A DNA stretch of 37,349 bases from Tritonibacter litoralis (lineage in GTDB: Bacteria; Pseudomonadota; Alphaproteobacteria; Rhodobacterales; Rhodobacteraceae). Positions 23,544-32,025 of the stretch are shown piece by piece (the stretch's first letter is position 1; every line of letters begins with the position of its first letter). Where the stretch lies: the NCBI RefSeq assembly GCF_009496005.1, contig NZ_WIBF01000021.1, forward strand, positions 1 through 37,349. Reading direction: 5' to 3'. The notes under the pieces were generated by a model. It saw only the letters and a program-made list of their open reading frames with translations, had not been told where the DNA came from and did not search any database. The translations under genes and the position numbers were made by a program.

Positions 23544-24947
23544 TTAATCGTCCGCTTCCATCATCTCGGGATAGGCATACATGCGGCTGTAATCCCAATC
23601 CGGCGCATCCCATGTGACCATCTTGCCGGGATTTAACAGCCCCTTTGGGTCCGCCTCCCGCTTGAAATCCAGCTGGCGATTGTCCGCATGCTGTCGGCCG
23701 CCTTCCTCTAACGTATAACGGTGCGGGTTAAAGATCAGCGCGCCGGCATCCTCGTGGATCTGGATGATCTCTTCCAGCCGTTCCTCGGTGGTGAATTTCA
23801 CCATCGACAGCCCGGCAAAAGCCACTTTGCCCTCCATCCGGATCGCCTCTAGGTGCTGGATCACCTCGCCATCCGGGAAGGACCCGCGCATTTGCTCCAC
23901 CAGCTCTTTGGAATTGGGATAACCATAACGCACCTGCAGATAGGTGATCGTTGGGTCTACCTTGAGCGCACGCAAGGTCGTGTGGTTCCAGCCATATTCA
24001 AACACCAAACCGGGGCTGCGCGGCCAGTCGTGATCGTCACTGCGGTAAATCATCTCCACCTCGGGGCGACGCGCCAACAGGGTCACCAGCCCCGCCATCG
24101 ACTGCGGAGCCACCATCAGCCCAACCAGATGGTCATCATCCTCCACAAAAGGGGCCACGCGTTGGAAATAGGATTTGGCGGTTGGCGCCTCGTAGACCGA
24201 GGCGATTTTCAACAAAATCCCGTCTGAATTCGCCAGATCCTCGGCCAAGGCCATGGCGGCGGCAAAATCCTTGGTCTTCACAAAGACGCCGGTCCAATCA
24301 TAGGCCGGCGCCAGCGGCAATTCCAATTCGGTGATAATCCCGTTGGTACCATAGGCATGGGAGACCCGCGCCAGCTCTTCGCCGGTAAATTCCAGCACGC
24401 GCGGCTCTTCCTCCATGGTGACAACACGAAGGCGGATGATATTGCCCAGATCCCGCAGCGACCCCCAGGTGACCGATCCAACCCCGCCGGAGCCCCCCGC
24501 GATAAAACCGCCGATGGTGGCCGTTGACCATGTGGAGGACACCATCCGCAGCTCGTGGCCTGCCTGTTCCTTGCAAAAGGCATCGAGGTCCTTCAGCAGG
24601 CAACCGGGTTCCACCACCACCCGACCGGGTTCGCAGGATTTGACCGCTGTCATATGGCGCAAATGCATGACACAGCCGCCGCGCATCGGCATCGCCTGCC
24701 CATAGTTGCCGGTCCCGGCCCCGCGGGTGGTGACGGGCACGTCATGGGCGTAACAGGTTTTCAAAACCTCTATCACCTCGGCCTCGCTGCGCGGACGCAC
24801 GACAAAATCAGCCCGCAGATGGTCCAGACGTTTCTTGAGCACGGGCGAATACCAGAAAAAATCGCGCGAGGCAGCGGTGATCGCGTTTGGGTTTTCTTCG
24901 ATATCCAAATGGGCAAGGGCGGCCTTGGCGGCATCGATATGGGTCAT
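23544..24947 (-). CDS. FAD-binding oxidase/dehydrogenase (VAO/GlcD-type)
   Basis: This 467-residue protein has the PCMH-type FAD-binding fold: VVRPRSEAEVIEVLK (about 50-65), VTTRGAGTGNYGQAMPMRGG (about 72-91), and STATIGGFIAGGSGGVGSVTWG (split around 143-164). The C-terminal segment ends with the usual GLLNPGKMVTWD. Relatives oxidise alpha-hydroxy acids, alcohols or amines. No covalent-FAD histidine is obvious. It sits between the amidohydrolase and the flavodoxin-fold reductases, which suggests an oxidation step on the liberated ring or side chain. Confidence 0.85.
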   Translation of the reverse strand: MTHIDAAKAALAHLDIEENPNAITAASRDFFWYSPVLKKRLDHLRADFVVRPRSEAEVIEVLKTCYAHDVPVTTRGAGTGNYGQAMPMRGGCVMHLRHMTAVKSCEPGRVVVEPGCLLKDLDAFCKEQAGHELRMVSSTWSTATIGGFIAGGSGGVGSVTWGSLRDLGNIIRLRVVTMEEEPRVLEFTGEELARVSHAYGTNGIITELELPLAPAYDWTGVFVKTKDFAAAMALAEDLANSDGILLKIASVYEAPTAKSYFQRVAPFVEDDDHLVGLMVAPQSMAGLVTLLARRPEVEMIYRSDDHDWPRSPGLVFEYGWNHTTLRALKVDPTITYLQVRYGYPNSKELVEQMRGSFPDGEVIQHLEAIRMEGKVAFAGLSMVKFTTEERLEEIIQIHEDAGALIFNPHRYTLEEGGRQHADNRQLDFKREADPKGLLNPGKMVTWDAPDWDYSRMYAYPEMMEADD

Positions 24948-24968
24948 CTCAGGTCCTTGGGTCAGGTC

Positions 24969-26225
24969 TTATTCAAACAAATCATCAAGTTCGGCGTAAT
25001 CCGGCAGGGTCCGGTCAATCACTGCGCCATCGCGCAGCACAATGCGGTTGGACTGCGGGCGCGCCATCAGCTCGGTCCAGTTGCGCGCGGGGCAGATCAC
25101 CAGATCCGCCGGTGCTCCAGCGGCCAGGCTGGTGGGCGCGAACCCACAGGCACGCGCAGGCGTGCTAGAAAAGGCGCGGATCCAATCCGGGTCGGAATGA
25201 TCCAGATGGGCGATCCGGGTGGCCTCGCGCAGGACTTCTATCATGTCCAAGTCGCCATAGGCATAAAACGGATCGCGCGTATTGTCCGAGGCAAAGGAGA
25301 CAGGAATGCCGCGCGCCTTCATCTCATGCACCAGGGTGACGCCCCGCCTGCGGGGGGTGCGGCCCGTGTCGCGGTCCTGCAGATACATGTTGCACATGGG
25401 CAGGCTGACCACATTCAGCCCCGCCTTTGCCACCAGATCCAATGTATCCAGCGCGCGTGTCTCATCCTGAGCAGACAAGGAACACAGGTGGCCCACTTGG
25501 ATCGGTGCATCAAACCCGGTCTCTAACTTAGCTTCACAGATGGTGCGCAGCGTTTCTGACGTGGGGTCCATCGTCTCGTCCACGTGGAAATCCACCGGCA
25601 GATGCCGTTCCGCCGCCAGGGCAAAGAATTTGACCAACAGCGGTTTCAGACCCTCCATCGGATAGGTCACCAGCCCCAAAACGCCACCGTATTGCGCGAC
25701 CAGATCCGCCGTGTGCAGGAACCGCCCGTCAATCTCAACCCTGTCACAACCGCCCAGACAGGCGGCCTGCAAATCGATCCGTCCGGCCCAGGCGTCACGC
25801 AGCTCGGCAAACACCGGCCACGAGATATCATCCTGCCCCGGCGGGCTGTCGAGATGGGTGCGAATGGCGCGGGTGCCATGGGCATAGGCGCAGCGCAGCG
25901 CGAAATCAGCCCGGCGGCGCACATCATCGCTGCTCCAATTGGCGTGATCCTCCTTGACCGTGGTCAAGGCTCCCATAAACGTCCCATCCGGGTTGGCGGC
26001 CCGCGGCATGATATGGCCCTTGTCCAGATGGGTATGAGCATCGACAAAGGCGGGCAGAACCATGACGCCCGCCATGTCCACCGCAGGCCCGGTTGGGGCC
26101 ACGATTTTGCCATCAGCGATGCCCAGATCAACCCGTATCAGATCGCCGGGTTGATCCAGCAGGCTGGCTGGAACGGTCACGTTGTTCAGCGTAAATGCGC
26201 CGGTGGGAAGGGTTTTAAAATCCAT
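24969..26225 (-). CDS. Cytosine-deaminase-like amidohydrolase, copy 1
   Basis: This 418-residue TIM-barrel metal-dependent hydrolase is of the CodA/isopropylammelide hydrolase branch. Metal and catalytic residues visible are HTH (His64, His66 in DAHTHLDKGH), His214 and Glu217 (FHVDETMD), His246 (VGHLCS) and Asp314 (SDNTRDPF). Family members deaminate cytosine, isocytosine and triazines. The ATG at 26225 begins 2 bases after the permease stop, so it is coupled to an ABC importer. The natural substrate is probably an amino-substituted N-heterocycle taken up by that importer. Confidence 0.88.
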   Translation of the reverse strand: MDFKTLPTGAFTLNNVTVPASLLDQPGDLIRVDLGIADGKIVAPTGPAVDMAGVMVLPAFVDAHTHLDKGHIMPRAANPDGTFMGALTTVKEDHANWSSDDVRRRADFALRCAYAHGTRAIRTHLDSPPGQDDISWPVFAELRDAWAGRIDLQAACLGGCDRVEIDGRFLHTADLVAQYGGVLGLVTYPMEGLKPLLVKFFALAAERHLPVDFHVDETMDPTSETLRTICEAKLETGFDAPIQVGHLCSLSAQDETRALDTLDLVAKAGLNVVSLPMCNMYLQDRDTGRTPRRRGVTLVHEMKARGIPVSFASDNTRDPFYAYGDLDMIEVLREATRIAHLDHSDPDWIRAFSSTPARACGFAPTSLAAGAPADLVICPARNWTELMARPQSNRIVLRDGAVIDRTLPDYAELDDLFE

Positions 26226-26227
26226 CG

Positions 26228-27073
26228 TTACTCTCGTTTCAATGCGCTTTCGTGCCAGCGATAAAGGCACAGGTGGCTGATCAGGCTCATGAGCGCGAAC
26301 ACCAGAACACCCATGGCGGAAATCAGGATCAAAGCCGCGTAAAGCCTGCCGAAATTGAACCGGTATGACGCTTCAAGCAGCGTAGACGCCAGCCCCAGCC
26401 CGGTGCCTGCCCGGCCAATGACAAATTCCGCCACCACCGCACCGATCAGCGCCAGTCCACCAGCGATTTTCAACCCACCCAGAAAGAACGGCAGCGCCGA
26501 GGGCGCAGTCAGATACCGCAGCCGTTGCCAGCCTGTCGCGCCGTAAATGGAAAACAGGTCCTGCAGATTGTGATCGGCGGATTTCAGACCAATAGTGGTG
26601 TTCGACAGGATCGGGAAAAACGCCACGATCCAGGCGCACAGCAAAGCCGCCACAAAGGCGCTGTCCACATAGATCTGCAACAAAGGCGCAATCGCCACCA
26701 CCGGCGTCACCTGCAGTACCACCGCATAGGGAAACAGCGACATCTCAACCCATTTGGACTGGGTGAAGGCCACCGCTAGCCCCACGCCACCAATCACCGC
26801 CATCACCAGCGCGATCAGAGTCAGACGCCCGGTGATCACCATGGCGGGCCACAGGATGCCCCAATCCTTGATCATGGTTTCAGCAATCAAGGCAGGCGAC
26901 GGCAGGATGTAATGGGGCACCTCAGCCAGGGTCACATAGGCCTGCCAGGCCCCGATGGCGAGGATCAGAACCAAAGATGGCAAGGTCCAGCGCGCCAGTT
27001 TCAGGATCTGGTCGCGACGCGCGCGGGCCTCTTCTTCGGCGTCCAGAATTGGGCTTGTGTCGACCTGGGTCAT
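26228..27073 (-). CDS. ABC transporter permease (SsuC/TauC/ThiX type)
   Basis: This 281-residue inner-membrane permease has about six helices and the EAA-type cytoplasmic loop (LQDLFSIYGATGWQRLRYL) that contacts the ATPase. It belongs to the nitrate/sulfonate/thiamine-precursor group of binding-protein permeases. A charged N-terminus of about 30 residues precedes TM1. Its ATG overlaps the stop of the ATPase gene (ATGA) and it is followed 2 bases later by the amidohydrolase. Confidence 0.9.
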   Translation of the reverse strand: MTQVDTSPILDAEEEARARRDQILKLARWTLPSLVLILAIGAWQAYVTLAEVPHYILPSPALIAETMIKDWGILWPAMVITGRLTLIALVMAVIGGVGLAVAFTQSKWVEMSLFPYAVVLQVTPVVAIAPLLQIYVDSAFVAALLCAWIVAFFPILSNTTIGLKSADHNLQDLFSIYGATGWQRLRYLTAPSALPFFLGGLKIAGGLALIGAVVAEFVIGRAGTGLGLASTLLEASYRFNFGRLYAALILISAMGVLVFALMSLISHLCLYRWHESALKRE

Positions 27074-27855
27074 GCGGCCACCTCAATCGCTTGGTGCAGG
27101 GCATCGGACGCCAGACGCGCATGTTCGGCGTATTCGGCAGAGGTGCGGAACGCCTCGTCGCGGGGATAGGGCGTGTCGACCTCCAATTCGCGGATCACCC
27201 GGCCAGGGCGCGCAGCCATGACCACAATCCGGTCCGACAAAAAGACCGATTCAAACACCGAATGGGTGACAAAAATCACCGTACAGCCAATGCGTTCGCG
27301 CAATTCCAACAGATCATTGTTCAGCTTGTGCCGGGTGATCTCGTCCAAGGCGGCAAAGGGTTCATCCATCAGGATCAGCCGCGGCTGGGTCACCATGGCC
27401 CGCGCGATAGAGACGCGCATTTTCATGCCACCCGACAATTCGCGGGGATAGGCGTTCTGAAACTTCTCCAACCCCACCAGTTTCAGCGCATAAAGCACCT
27501 CATCCTTGACCGAATTGTAACTCTTGCCCCGCAGGCGATAGGGCAGCCAGACGTTATATTTCACCGTCGCCCAGGGCATCAATGTGGGTTCCTGAAACAC
27601 CACACCCAAATCCCCCTCGCCCTGCCCACCGGACCAGGCAATCTGCCCAGATGTGGGCCGCATCAACCCTGCGATCAATCTGAGGGCCGTGGATTTTCCA
27701 CATCCCGACGGTCCCAAAAGCGAGATAAAATCCCCCTGGTTCACCGTCAGATTCATATTCCTGAGGGCCACAACATCGCCGCGAAATGTCTTTTCCACAT
27801 GGGACATGCGCAACAGCTCGTCCCGCTGCCCCAAGGCTGCGCGTTTAACCGCCAT
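27070..27855 (-). CDS. ABC transporter ATPase (SsuB/TauB/ThiZ type)
   Basis: This 261-residue nucleotide-binding subunit has Walker A GPSGCGKST (48-56), Q-loop FQEP near 88, signature LSGGMKMR (140-147), Walker B LILMDEP (160-166) and switch His198. The ATG at 27855 is chosen because GGGAGG precedes it at 8 bases; upstream in-frame codons lie in the gap after the binding-protein gene. It energises the permease encoded directly downstream. Confidence 0.92.
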   Translation of the reverse strand: MAVKRAALGQRDELLRMSHVEKTFRGDVVALRNMNLTVNQGDFISLLGPSGCGKSTALRLIAGLMRPTSGQIAWSGGQGEGDLGVVFQEPTLMPWATVKYNVWLPYRLRGKSYNSVKDEVLYALKLVGLEKFQNAYPRELSGGMKMRVSIARAMVTQPRLILMDEPFAALDEITRHKLNNDLLELRERIGCTVIFVTHSVFESVFLSDRIVVMAARPGRVIRELEVDTPYPRDEAFRTSAEYAEHARLASDALHQAIEVAA

Positions 27856-27912
27856 GTCTTCTTCCTCCCAAAAGGGTGGTGGGCCGGGATCCCCGGCCCG
27901 TGGTGCCAATGT

Positions 27913-28899
27913 TTACTGAAGCAGATCCAGACCAACGCCTTTGCCGACAAACTCGGTGGTAAAGGCGGCCTGATAATCCAGACCGGCCTCGATCACGCCC
28001 GCCTCAACCATCTTGTTGTAGAAATCAGAGACCTTCTGCTCTTCGATCAGGCCGATGCCCTTGGTCTCAGCCGCGCCCGAGATCACGATGCCATTGTCCT
28101 TCATCTTGGCAATGGCAAAATCGATCTTGTCCTGGGTCATTTCGGGGTTGTCGGACATGATCTGCGCGTTGGCAGCGGCATTGTCCCCATAAAGGTAGTT
28201 GTACCAGCCTTTGATCGACCCTTCGACAAAACAGGTCACCTCATCCGGTTTGCTGGCAATGGTGGGCGCCATCGTCTCGATCGTGGTGGCATAGGTCGAA
28301 TAGCCCGCATCGGCGATCAGGAAAACATCCGGCTCAAACCCGCCTTCTTTGGCCACCAAATAGGGTTCAGACGAAAGGTATCCCTGCATCGCCTTGCCCG
28401 TATCCGCCAGGAAGGGCGCGGGGTTGAACGTATAAGGCTGACGCTGCTCGGCGGTAAAGCCATAGGCCGCGATCATCCATTGGTAAAAGCTCTGATAGCC
28501 ATTGTCGCCGATCAGCAGCTCCAGCTTTTTCAGATCTTCAAAGCTTTCGGCCTGACCCGGATGGGTCACGATCACCTGCGGGTGTTTCTGGAAAATCGCC
28601 GCAACCGAGACCACGGGGATGCCTTCCTTGACCGCGTTAAAGGCCTGCAGCAGGTCGCCGCCCATGTGATAATCGATCTTGCCCGCCAAAAGCAGCGCGC
28701 GGTTGTTCACTTGGGGGCCGCCGGGCAGGATCGAGACCTTCAATCCGCATGCCTCATAGGTGCCATCAGCGGCGGCCTGATAAAAGCCCCCATGCTCGGC
28801 CTGTGCCAGCCAATTGGTGCCAAAGGTGACCTCAGTCGTGCCAGCATGCACTTGCGATGCGCTGATCAACGCCAGGGCGGTAAAGCTCAGTTTTTTCAT
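27913..28899 (-). CDS. ABC substrate-binding protein, NMT1/THI5-like
   Basis: This 328-residue periplasmic protein has a cleavable signal (about 1-19, SASQVHAG) followed by the NMT1/THI5-like fold (TFGTNWLAQAEHGGFYQAA and PGGPQVNN). Members bind pyrimidine-type thiamine precursors, sulfonates or related small heterocycles. With the coupled cytosine-deaminase-like enzyme, a pyrimidine-like ligand is a reasonable inference. It is the first gene of the nine-gene operon and is divergent from the Rid-family gene. The ATG has GGAGTG upstream. Confidence 0.88.
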   Translation of the reverse strand: MKKLSFTALALISASQVHAGTTEVTFGTNWLAQAEHGGFYQAAADGTYEACGLKVSILPGGPQVNNRALLLAGKIDYHMGGDLLQAFNAVKEGIPVVSVAAIFQKHPQVIVTHPGQAESFEDLKKLELLIGDNGYQSFYQWMIAAYGFTAEQRQPYTFNPAPFLADTGKAMQGYLSSEPYLVAKEGGFEPDVFLIADAGYSTYATTIETMAPTIASKPDEVTCFVEGSIKGWYNYLYGDNAAANAQIMSDNPEMTQDKIDFAIAKMKDNGIVISGAAETKGIGLIEEQKVSDFYNKMVEAGVIEAGLDYQAAFTTEFVGKGVGLDLLQ

Positions 28900-29011
28900 G
28901 TTTCACTCCATGTCGGATTGTGGGTCTGTTTGGGGTGGCCACCTGTTCTTGATGCAGGGGTCCGGGCTGCGCGCCTTTGGGTCAAAGGCGGCAAAATGGT
29001 TGAAATTCGGG

Positions 29012-29033
29012 CATGGGCTGCGGCTGGCCCATG
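29012..29033. repeat. Inverted repeat in the divergent promoter region
   Basis: CATGGGC (29012-29018) and GCCCATG (29027-29033) are exact inverted arms around 8 bases. They lie in the 203-base gap between the binding-protein gene and the Rid gene, which otherwise shows no gene. It could be an operator shared by the two divergent operons, or simply a stem. Confidence 0.3.
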
Positions 29034-29102
29034 GGATGGGTGCGCGGGGCTTGTGTTGATCCGGCGCGCCGGGTCATTTGGGAGCAACCAAGGAGCCGCC
29101 CC

Positions 29103-29495
29103 ATGATCAAAAGCCTGACCCCCACCCAGATGGCCGCACCTTTTGCGCGGTATGCCCATGGTGTTCTTGATCCCGCTTCGGGCCTGTTGCTGACCTCCGG
29201 CCAATTGGCGCTGAGCGTTGACGGCACCACACCCATTGGCGCGCAGGCGCAGGCGGATCTGATTTTCCACAATATCGACCTGATCCTGCAGGACGGCGGT
29301 GCCAGCCGCGCGGATGTTCTGCGTATCAATGCCTTTGTCACCGGGCGTGAGCATATGGCGGGATATATGGTGGCGCGCGATGCCTGGCTGGCGGATGTGC
29401 CACATCTGCCCGCATCCACGCTGATGATCGTTTCGGGCTTTACCCGCCCTGAGTTTGTGGTCGAGATCGAGGTGACCGCGCGGTGTCCGGCTTAG
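29103..29495 (+). CDS. Rid-family protein (YjgF/YER057c/UK114) lacking the RidA arginine
   Basis: This 130-residue protein has the chorismate-mutase-like Rid fold (LLTSGQLALSVDG, ASRADVLRINAFVTG, LPASTLMIVSGFTRPEFVVEIE). At the position where imine-hydrolysing RidA has arginine (PARS...), this protein reads PAST, with Ser105. It is therefore probably not a classical 2-aminoacrylate deaminase but one of the other Rid subgroups, which are often found with N-heterocycle catabolism (as RutC is with uracil). A clear AAGGAG lies 8 bases before the ATG. It is divergent from the NMT1-type operon and convergent with the second oxygenase. Confidence 0.85.
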   Translation: MIKSLTPTQMAAPFARYAHGVLDPASGLLLTSGQLALSVDGTTPIGAQAQADLIFHNIDLILQDGGASRADVLRINAFVTGREHMAGYMVARDAWLADVPHLPASTLMIVSGFTRPEFVVEIEVTARCPA

Positions 29496-29515
29496 GCCTG
29501 TCATTCACCCGGCCT
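29494..29515. terminator. Small hairpin at convergent gene ends
   Basis: AGGCC (29494-29498) pairs with GGCCT (29511-29515) over a 12-base loop spanning the 9-base gap between the convergent Rid and oxygenase stops. The stem is short, so a terminator role is tentative. Confidence 0.25.
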
Positions 29516-30497
29516 TTCCCGCGAAATTCGCACCCAAACGCATCTGGATGTAATCATGCGCTGTGATCGGCTCGTATTTCTGCGCCGGGCCTTGCAGGAC
29601 GGTGTCCATATTGGCCTGGGCGAAATAGGCAATGGAATAACGCGCATCCAGGCTTTCGCCTTCTTTGGGCATACGCACCCGATGCAGGTTTGACAGCAGC
29701 TGATCATCGCTCCAGCGCATCAACATATCACCGATATTGCAGGTGATGATCCCATCCTGTGGCGGCACATCGGTCCAGCCCAGCACGCGTCCGTCGGAAT
29801 CTTTGCCCGGACAGACCTGCAAACCGCCCTGCCCGCTGCGCTGATGCAACAACGTCAAACAGTCAAAATCCGTATGCGCCCCAGCCCGCCAGAATTTGAA
29901 ATCCTCGGGCTTGGCGTCTTTCATATCCAGGTAGTGCAACAGCCGCAAAGTGGACTGGTATTGATCCGAAAGCGGGTCGTGACCGTCGATAAAGACCGCA
30001 GGCGACACGCCCAGTTTATCCGCAAAACAGGACAGAACCCGCATGGCCAGCGCCCAGTTATGGCGTTCAAACGCCAACATGCTTGCTTTGAAATCCGGCA
30101 TCTCGGCTGTATCGGGCCATAGGCCCGCCATCCGCGGCAAGGTGATCTGATAGCTTTCTTTTTGATCCGCCGTTCCAGTCGACGGGCGGACCTGCGCCTT
30201 ATACTCCCACCCCGCATTGGTGCCGGGTTTCAGGGGCATCTTGGCCTTGGTCGCCTCGGGCTTGGCAAACAGCTGGGCGGATTGGGCAAAGGCTGTGTCG
30301 ATCAGTTCCTGCGGGATCCCGTGGTTCTTGAGTTGAAAAAACCCAATCTCAGTTGCCGCCTGCCACAGTTCTTCTGTGATGTCGGCCCGCCGGGTGCCAA
30401 AATCGGACATATCAATCACCGGTACATCCCGGTCGATTGTTACACCCGTTGCGCCAATACCAGTTTCCTTGCGCAGTTCCGCGAGGTCATGCGTCAT
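29505..30497 (-). CDS. Fe(II)/2-oxoglutarate oxygenase, isopenicillin-N-synthase-like, copy 2
   Basis: This protein of about 330 residues has the iron-binding triad His208/Asp210 (GAHTDFDCLTLL) and His272 (LHRVRMP), with the 2-oxoglutarate R-x-S at 286/288 (ARYSIAYF). The N-terminal DIOX_N segment begins VPVIDMSDFG. It shares the fold and general length with the oxygenase at 21430-22350 but is clearly diverged. ATG at 30497 is preferred, with AAGG 5 bases before it; ATG at 30506 is also in frame. It follows the BMP-transporter/deaminase operon after about 250 bases, so it may have its own promoter. Confidence 0.87.
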   Translation of the reverse strand: MTHDLAELRKETGIGATGVTIDRDVPVIDMSDFGTRRADITEELWQAATEIGFFQLKNHGIPQELIDTAFAQSAQLFAKPEATKAKMPLKPGTNAGWEYKAQVRPSTGTADQKESYQITLPRMAGLWPDTAEMPDFKASMLAFERHNWALAMRVLSCFADKLGVSPAVFIDGHDPLSDQYQSTLRLLHYLDMKDAKPEDFKFWRAGAHTDFDCLTLLHQRSGQGGLQVCPGKDSDGRVLGWTDVPPQDGIITCNIGDMLMRWSDDQLLSNLHRVRMPKEGESLDARYSIAYFAQANMDTVLQGPAQKYEPITAHDYIQMRLGANFAGKAG

Positions 30498-30701
30498 TGC
30501 ATCCATCCTTATCCAGGGGAGCAATGACCTGCGCCACAATGGCACTGCCTGCTTATACTCCAGTCAAAGATCACCGGTCGTGGGCGGCCGGGATCGGATC
30601 TATTCAATTGTCATCGTGAAAGAGCGTTCGGCTCTATGCGATCATTGAAACGCAGAGCGGTTTTTCAAAACAAGTTAAGCTTAAAGTTTCCGAGCGTTTT
30701 T

Positions 30702-30736
30702 CCACCGGCCTGTCTATTTTTTCGGCAAGCCGGTGG
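30702..30736 (-). terminator. Stem-loop downstream of the second amidohydrolase
   Basis: CCACCGGC (30702-30709) pairs exactly with GCCGGTGG (30729-30736), 14 bases beyond the amidohydrolase stop on the minus strand. The sequence after it on that strand is A-rich, not U-rich, so it is not a standard intrinsic terminator; it may protect the 3' end. The rest of 30498-30750 shows no gene. A TTAAGCTTAA palindrome lies at 30675-30684. Confidence 0.35.
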
Positions 30737-30750
30737 CGCAGATGTATATT

Positions 30751-32025
30751 TTAGACATCCATCCGACGGGCCACCACGTCGGGGCGCCCCGGCAGATCAA
30801 GCTGCGCATCGCCGCGCGCGCCGCGGGCCACAATCCGACCTTTGGAAATCACCGCCAAGCGCGGGGCCCGCAGGCGCAGCGCCTCGGTTGGCGAACCCGC
30901 ATCCAGCACCACCAGCGAGGCCTGCGCGCCCACTTTCAACCCATAATCCTGCAGGCCCAGGATCTGCGCATTGGTCTCGGTCACCATGGTGAAACAGCGC
31001 GCCATCTCGTCGGGATGGGTCATCTGAGCCACGTGTAATCCCATAAAGGCCACGTCCAGCATGTCTGCCGTGCCCAGGCTGTACCAGGGATCCAGCACGC
31101 AATCCTGTCCCCAGCCGACGCGAATACCCATGGCTTGCATTTCCTTGACCCGCGTCAGACCCCGCCGTTTGGGGAATGTGTCATGGCGCCCCTGCAGGAC
31201 GATATTGATCAACGGATTGGGAATGGCGCTGATCTCAGCCTCGGCCATCAGCGGCAGGAGTTTCGAGACATAGTAATTGTCCATCGAATGCATCGAGGTC
31301 AGATGACTGCCTGCCACCCGCCCTTGCAATCCAAGCCGCGTGGTCTCGTAGGCCAGCGTTTCAATATGGCGCGACAGCGGGTCGTCGGTCTCATCACAAT
31401 GGATATCCACCATCAGGCCCCGGTCCGCTGCGATCTGGCAAAGATCGGTGAGCGAGGCCGCGCCATCCGCCATGGTGCGTTCAAAATGCGGGATGCCGCC
31501 CACAACATCCACGCCCATATCCAACGCCCGCAGCAGGTTTTCCCGCCCGTTTGGCGCGCGGTACAGGCCATCCTGCGGGAAGGCGACCAACTGCAGATCC
31601 AGATAGCCTTTGACCTTGTCGCGCAGCTCCAGCATAGCCGTCACCGTGTTCAGGTGATTCGGCGTCGTGTCCACATGGCTGCGGATCGCCAAAAGGCCCA
31701 TGGACACCGCCCAATCGCAGTATTTCAGACCCCGCTCGACCATCTCCTCCACCGTGGCCAGATCCCGCAGCTCGCCCCAAAGGTCGATCCCCTCCAGCAA
31801 GGTTCCAGATGCGTTCACCCGCGGCGTGCCATAGGACAGGGTGGCGTCCATATGGAAATGCGGGTCCACAAAAGGCGGCGACACCAAGTCGCCAGTGGCA
31901 TCGATCACCTCTGCCGCCTCGGCGGTGATCTGCGGTGCAATCTCCACAATCCGGTCTCCGGTGATGGCTATGTCCTGCACCGATCCATCCGGCAATGTGC
32001 CGCCTTTGACCAGAATATCCAACAT
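30751..32025 (-). CDS. Cytosine-deaminase-like amidohydrolase, copy 2
   Basis: This 424-residue protein conserves the CodA active site: PHFHMD (His56, His58), HCDETDDPLSRH (His209, Glu212), GSHLTSMHSMD (His241) and GQDCVLDPW (Asp308). It is closer to true cytosine deaminase than the other copy, judging from the HCDETDD and GQD segments, though its substrate is unproven. The start is ATG at 32025, sharing a base with the permease stop (TGATG) and preceded by GGAGAG. It is thus the enzymatic end of a BMP-type import operon and probably acts on an imported nucleobase. Confidence 0.9.
   Translation of the reverse strand: MLDILVKGGTLPDGSVQDIAITGDRIVEIAPQITAEAAEVIDATGDLVSPPFVDPHFHMDATLSYGTPRVNASGTLLEGIDLWGELRDLATVEEMVERGLKYCDWAVSMGLLAIRSHVDTTPNHLNTVTAMLELRDKVKGYLDLQLVAFPQDGLYRAPNGRENLLRALDMGVDVVGGIPHFERTMADGAASLTDLCQIAADRGLMVDIHCDETDDPLSRHIETLAYETTRLGLQGRVAGSHLTSMHSMDNYYVSKLLPLMAEAEISAIPNPLINIVLQGRHDTFPKRRGLTRVKEMQAMGIRVGWGQDCVLDPWYSLGTADMLDVAFMGLHVAQMTHPDEMARCFTMVTETNAQILGLQDYGLKVGAQASLVVLDAGSPTEALRLRAPRLAVISKGRIVARGARGDAQLDLPGRPDVVARRMDV

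Noticed and set aside
26977-29106. Very long plus-strand open frame (about 709 codons) opposite the ABC importer genes
   Set aside because: It lies antisense to three well-supported genes with full family motifs, has no ribosome-binding site, and its product is rich in His, Arg and Gln without recognisable domains, as expected from antisense reading of GC-rich genes.
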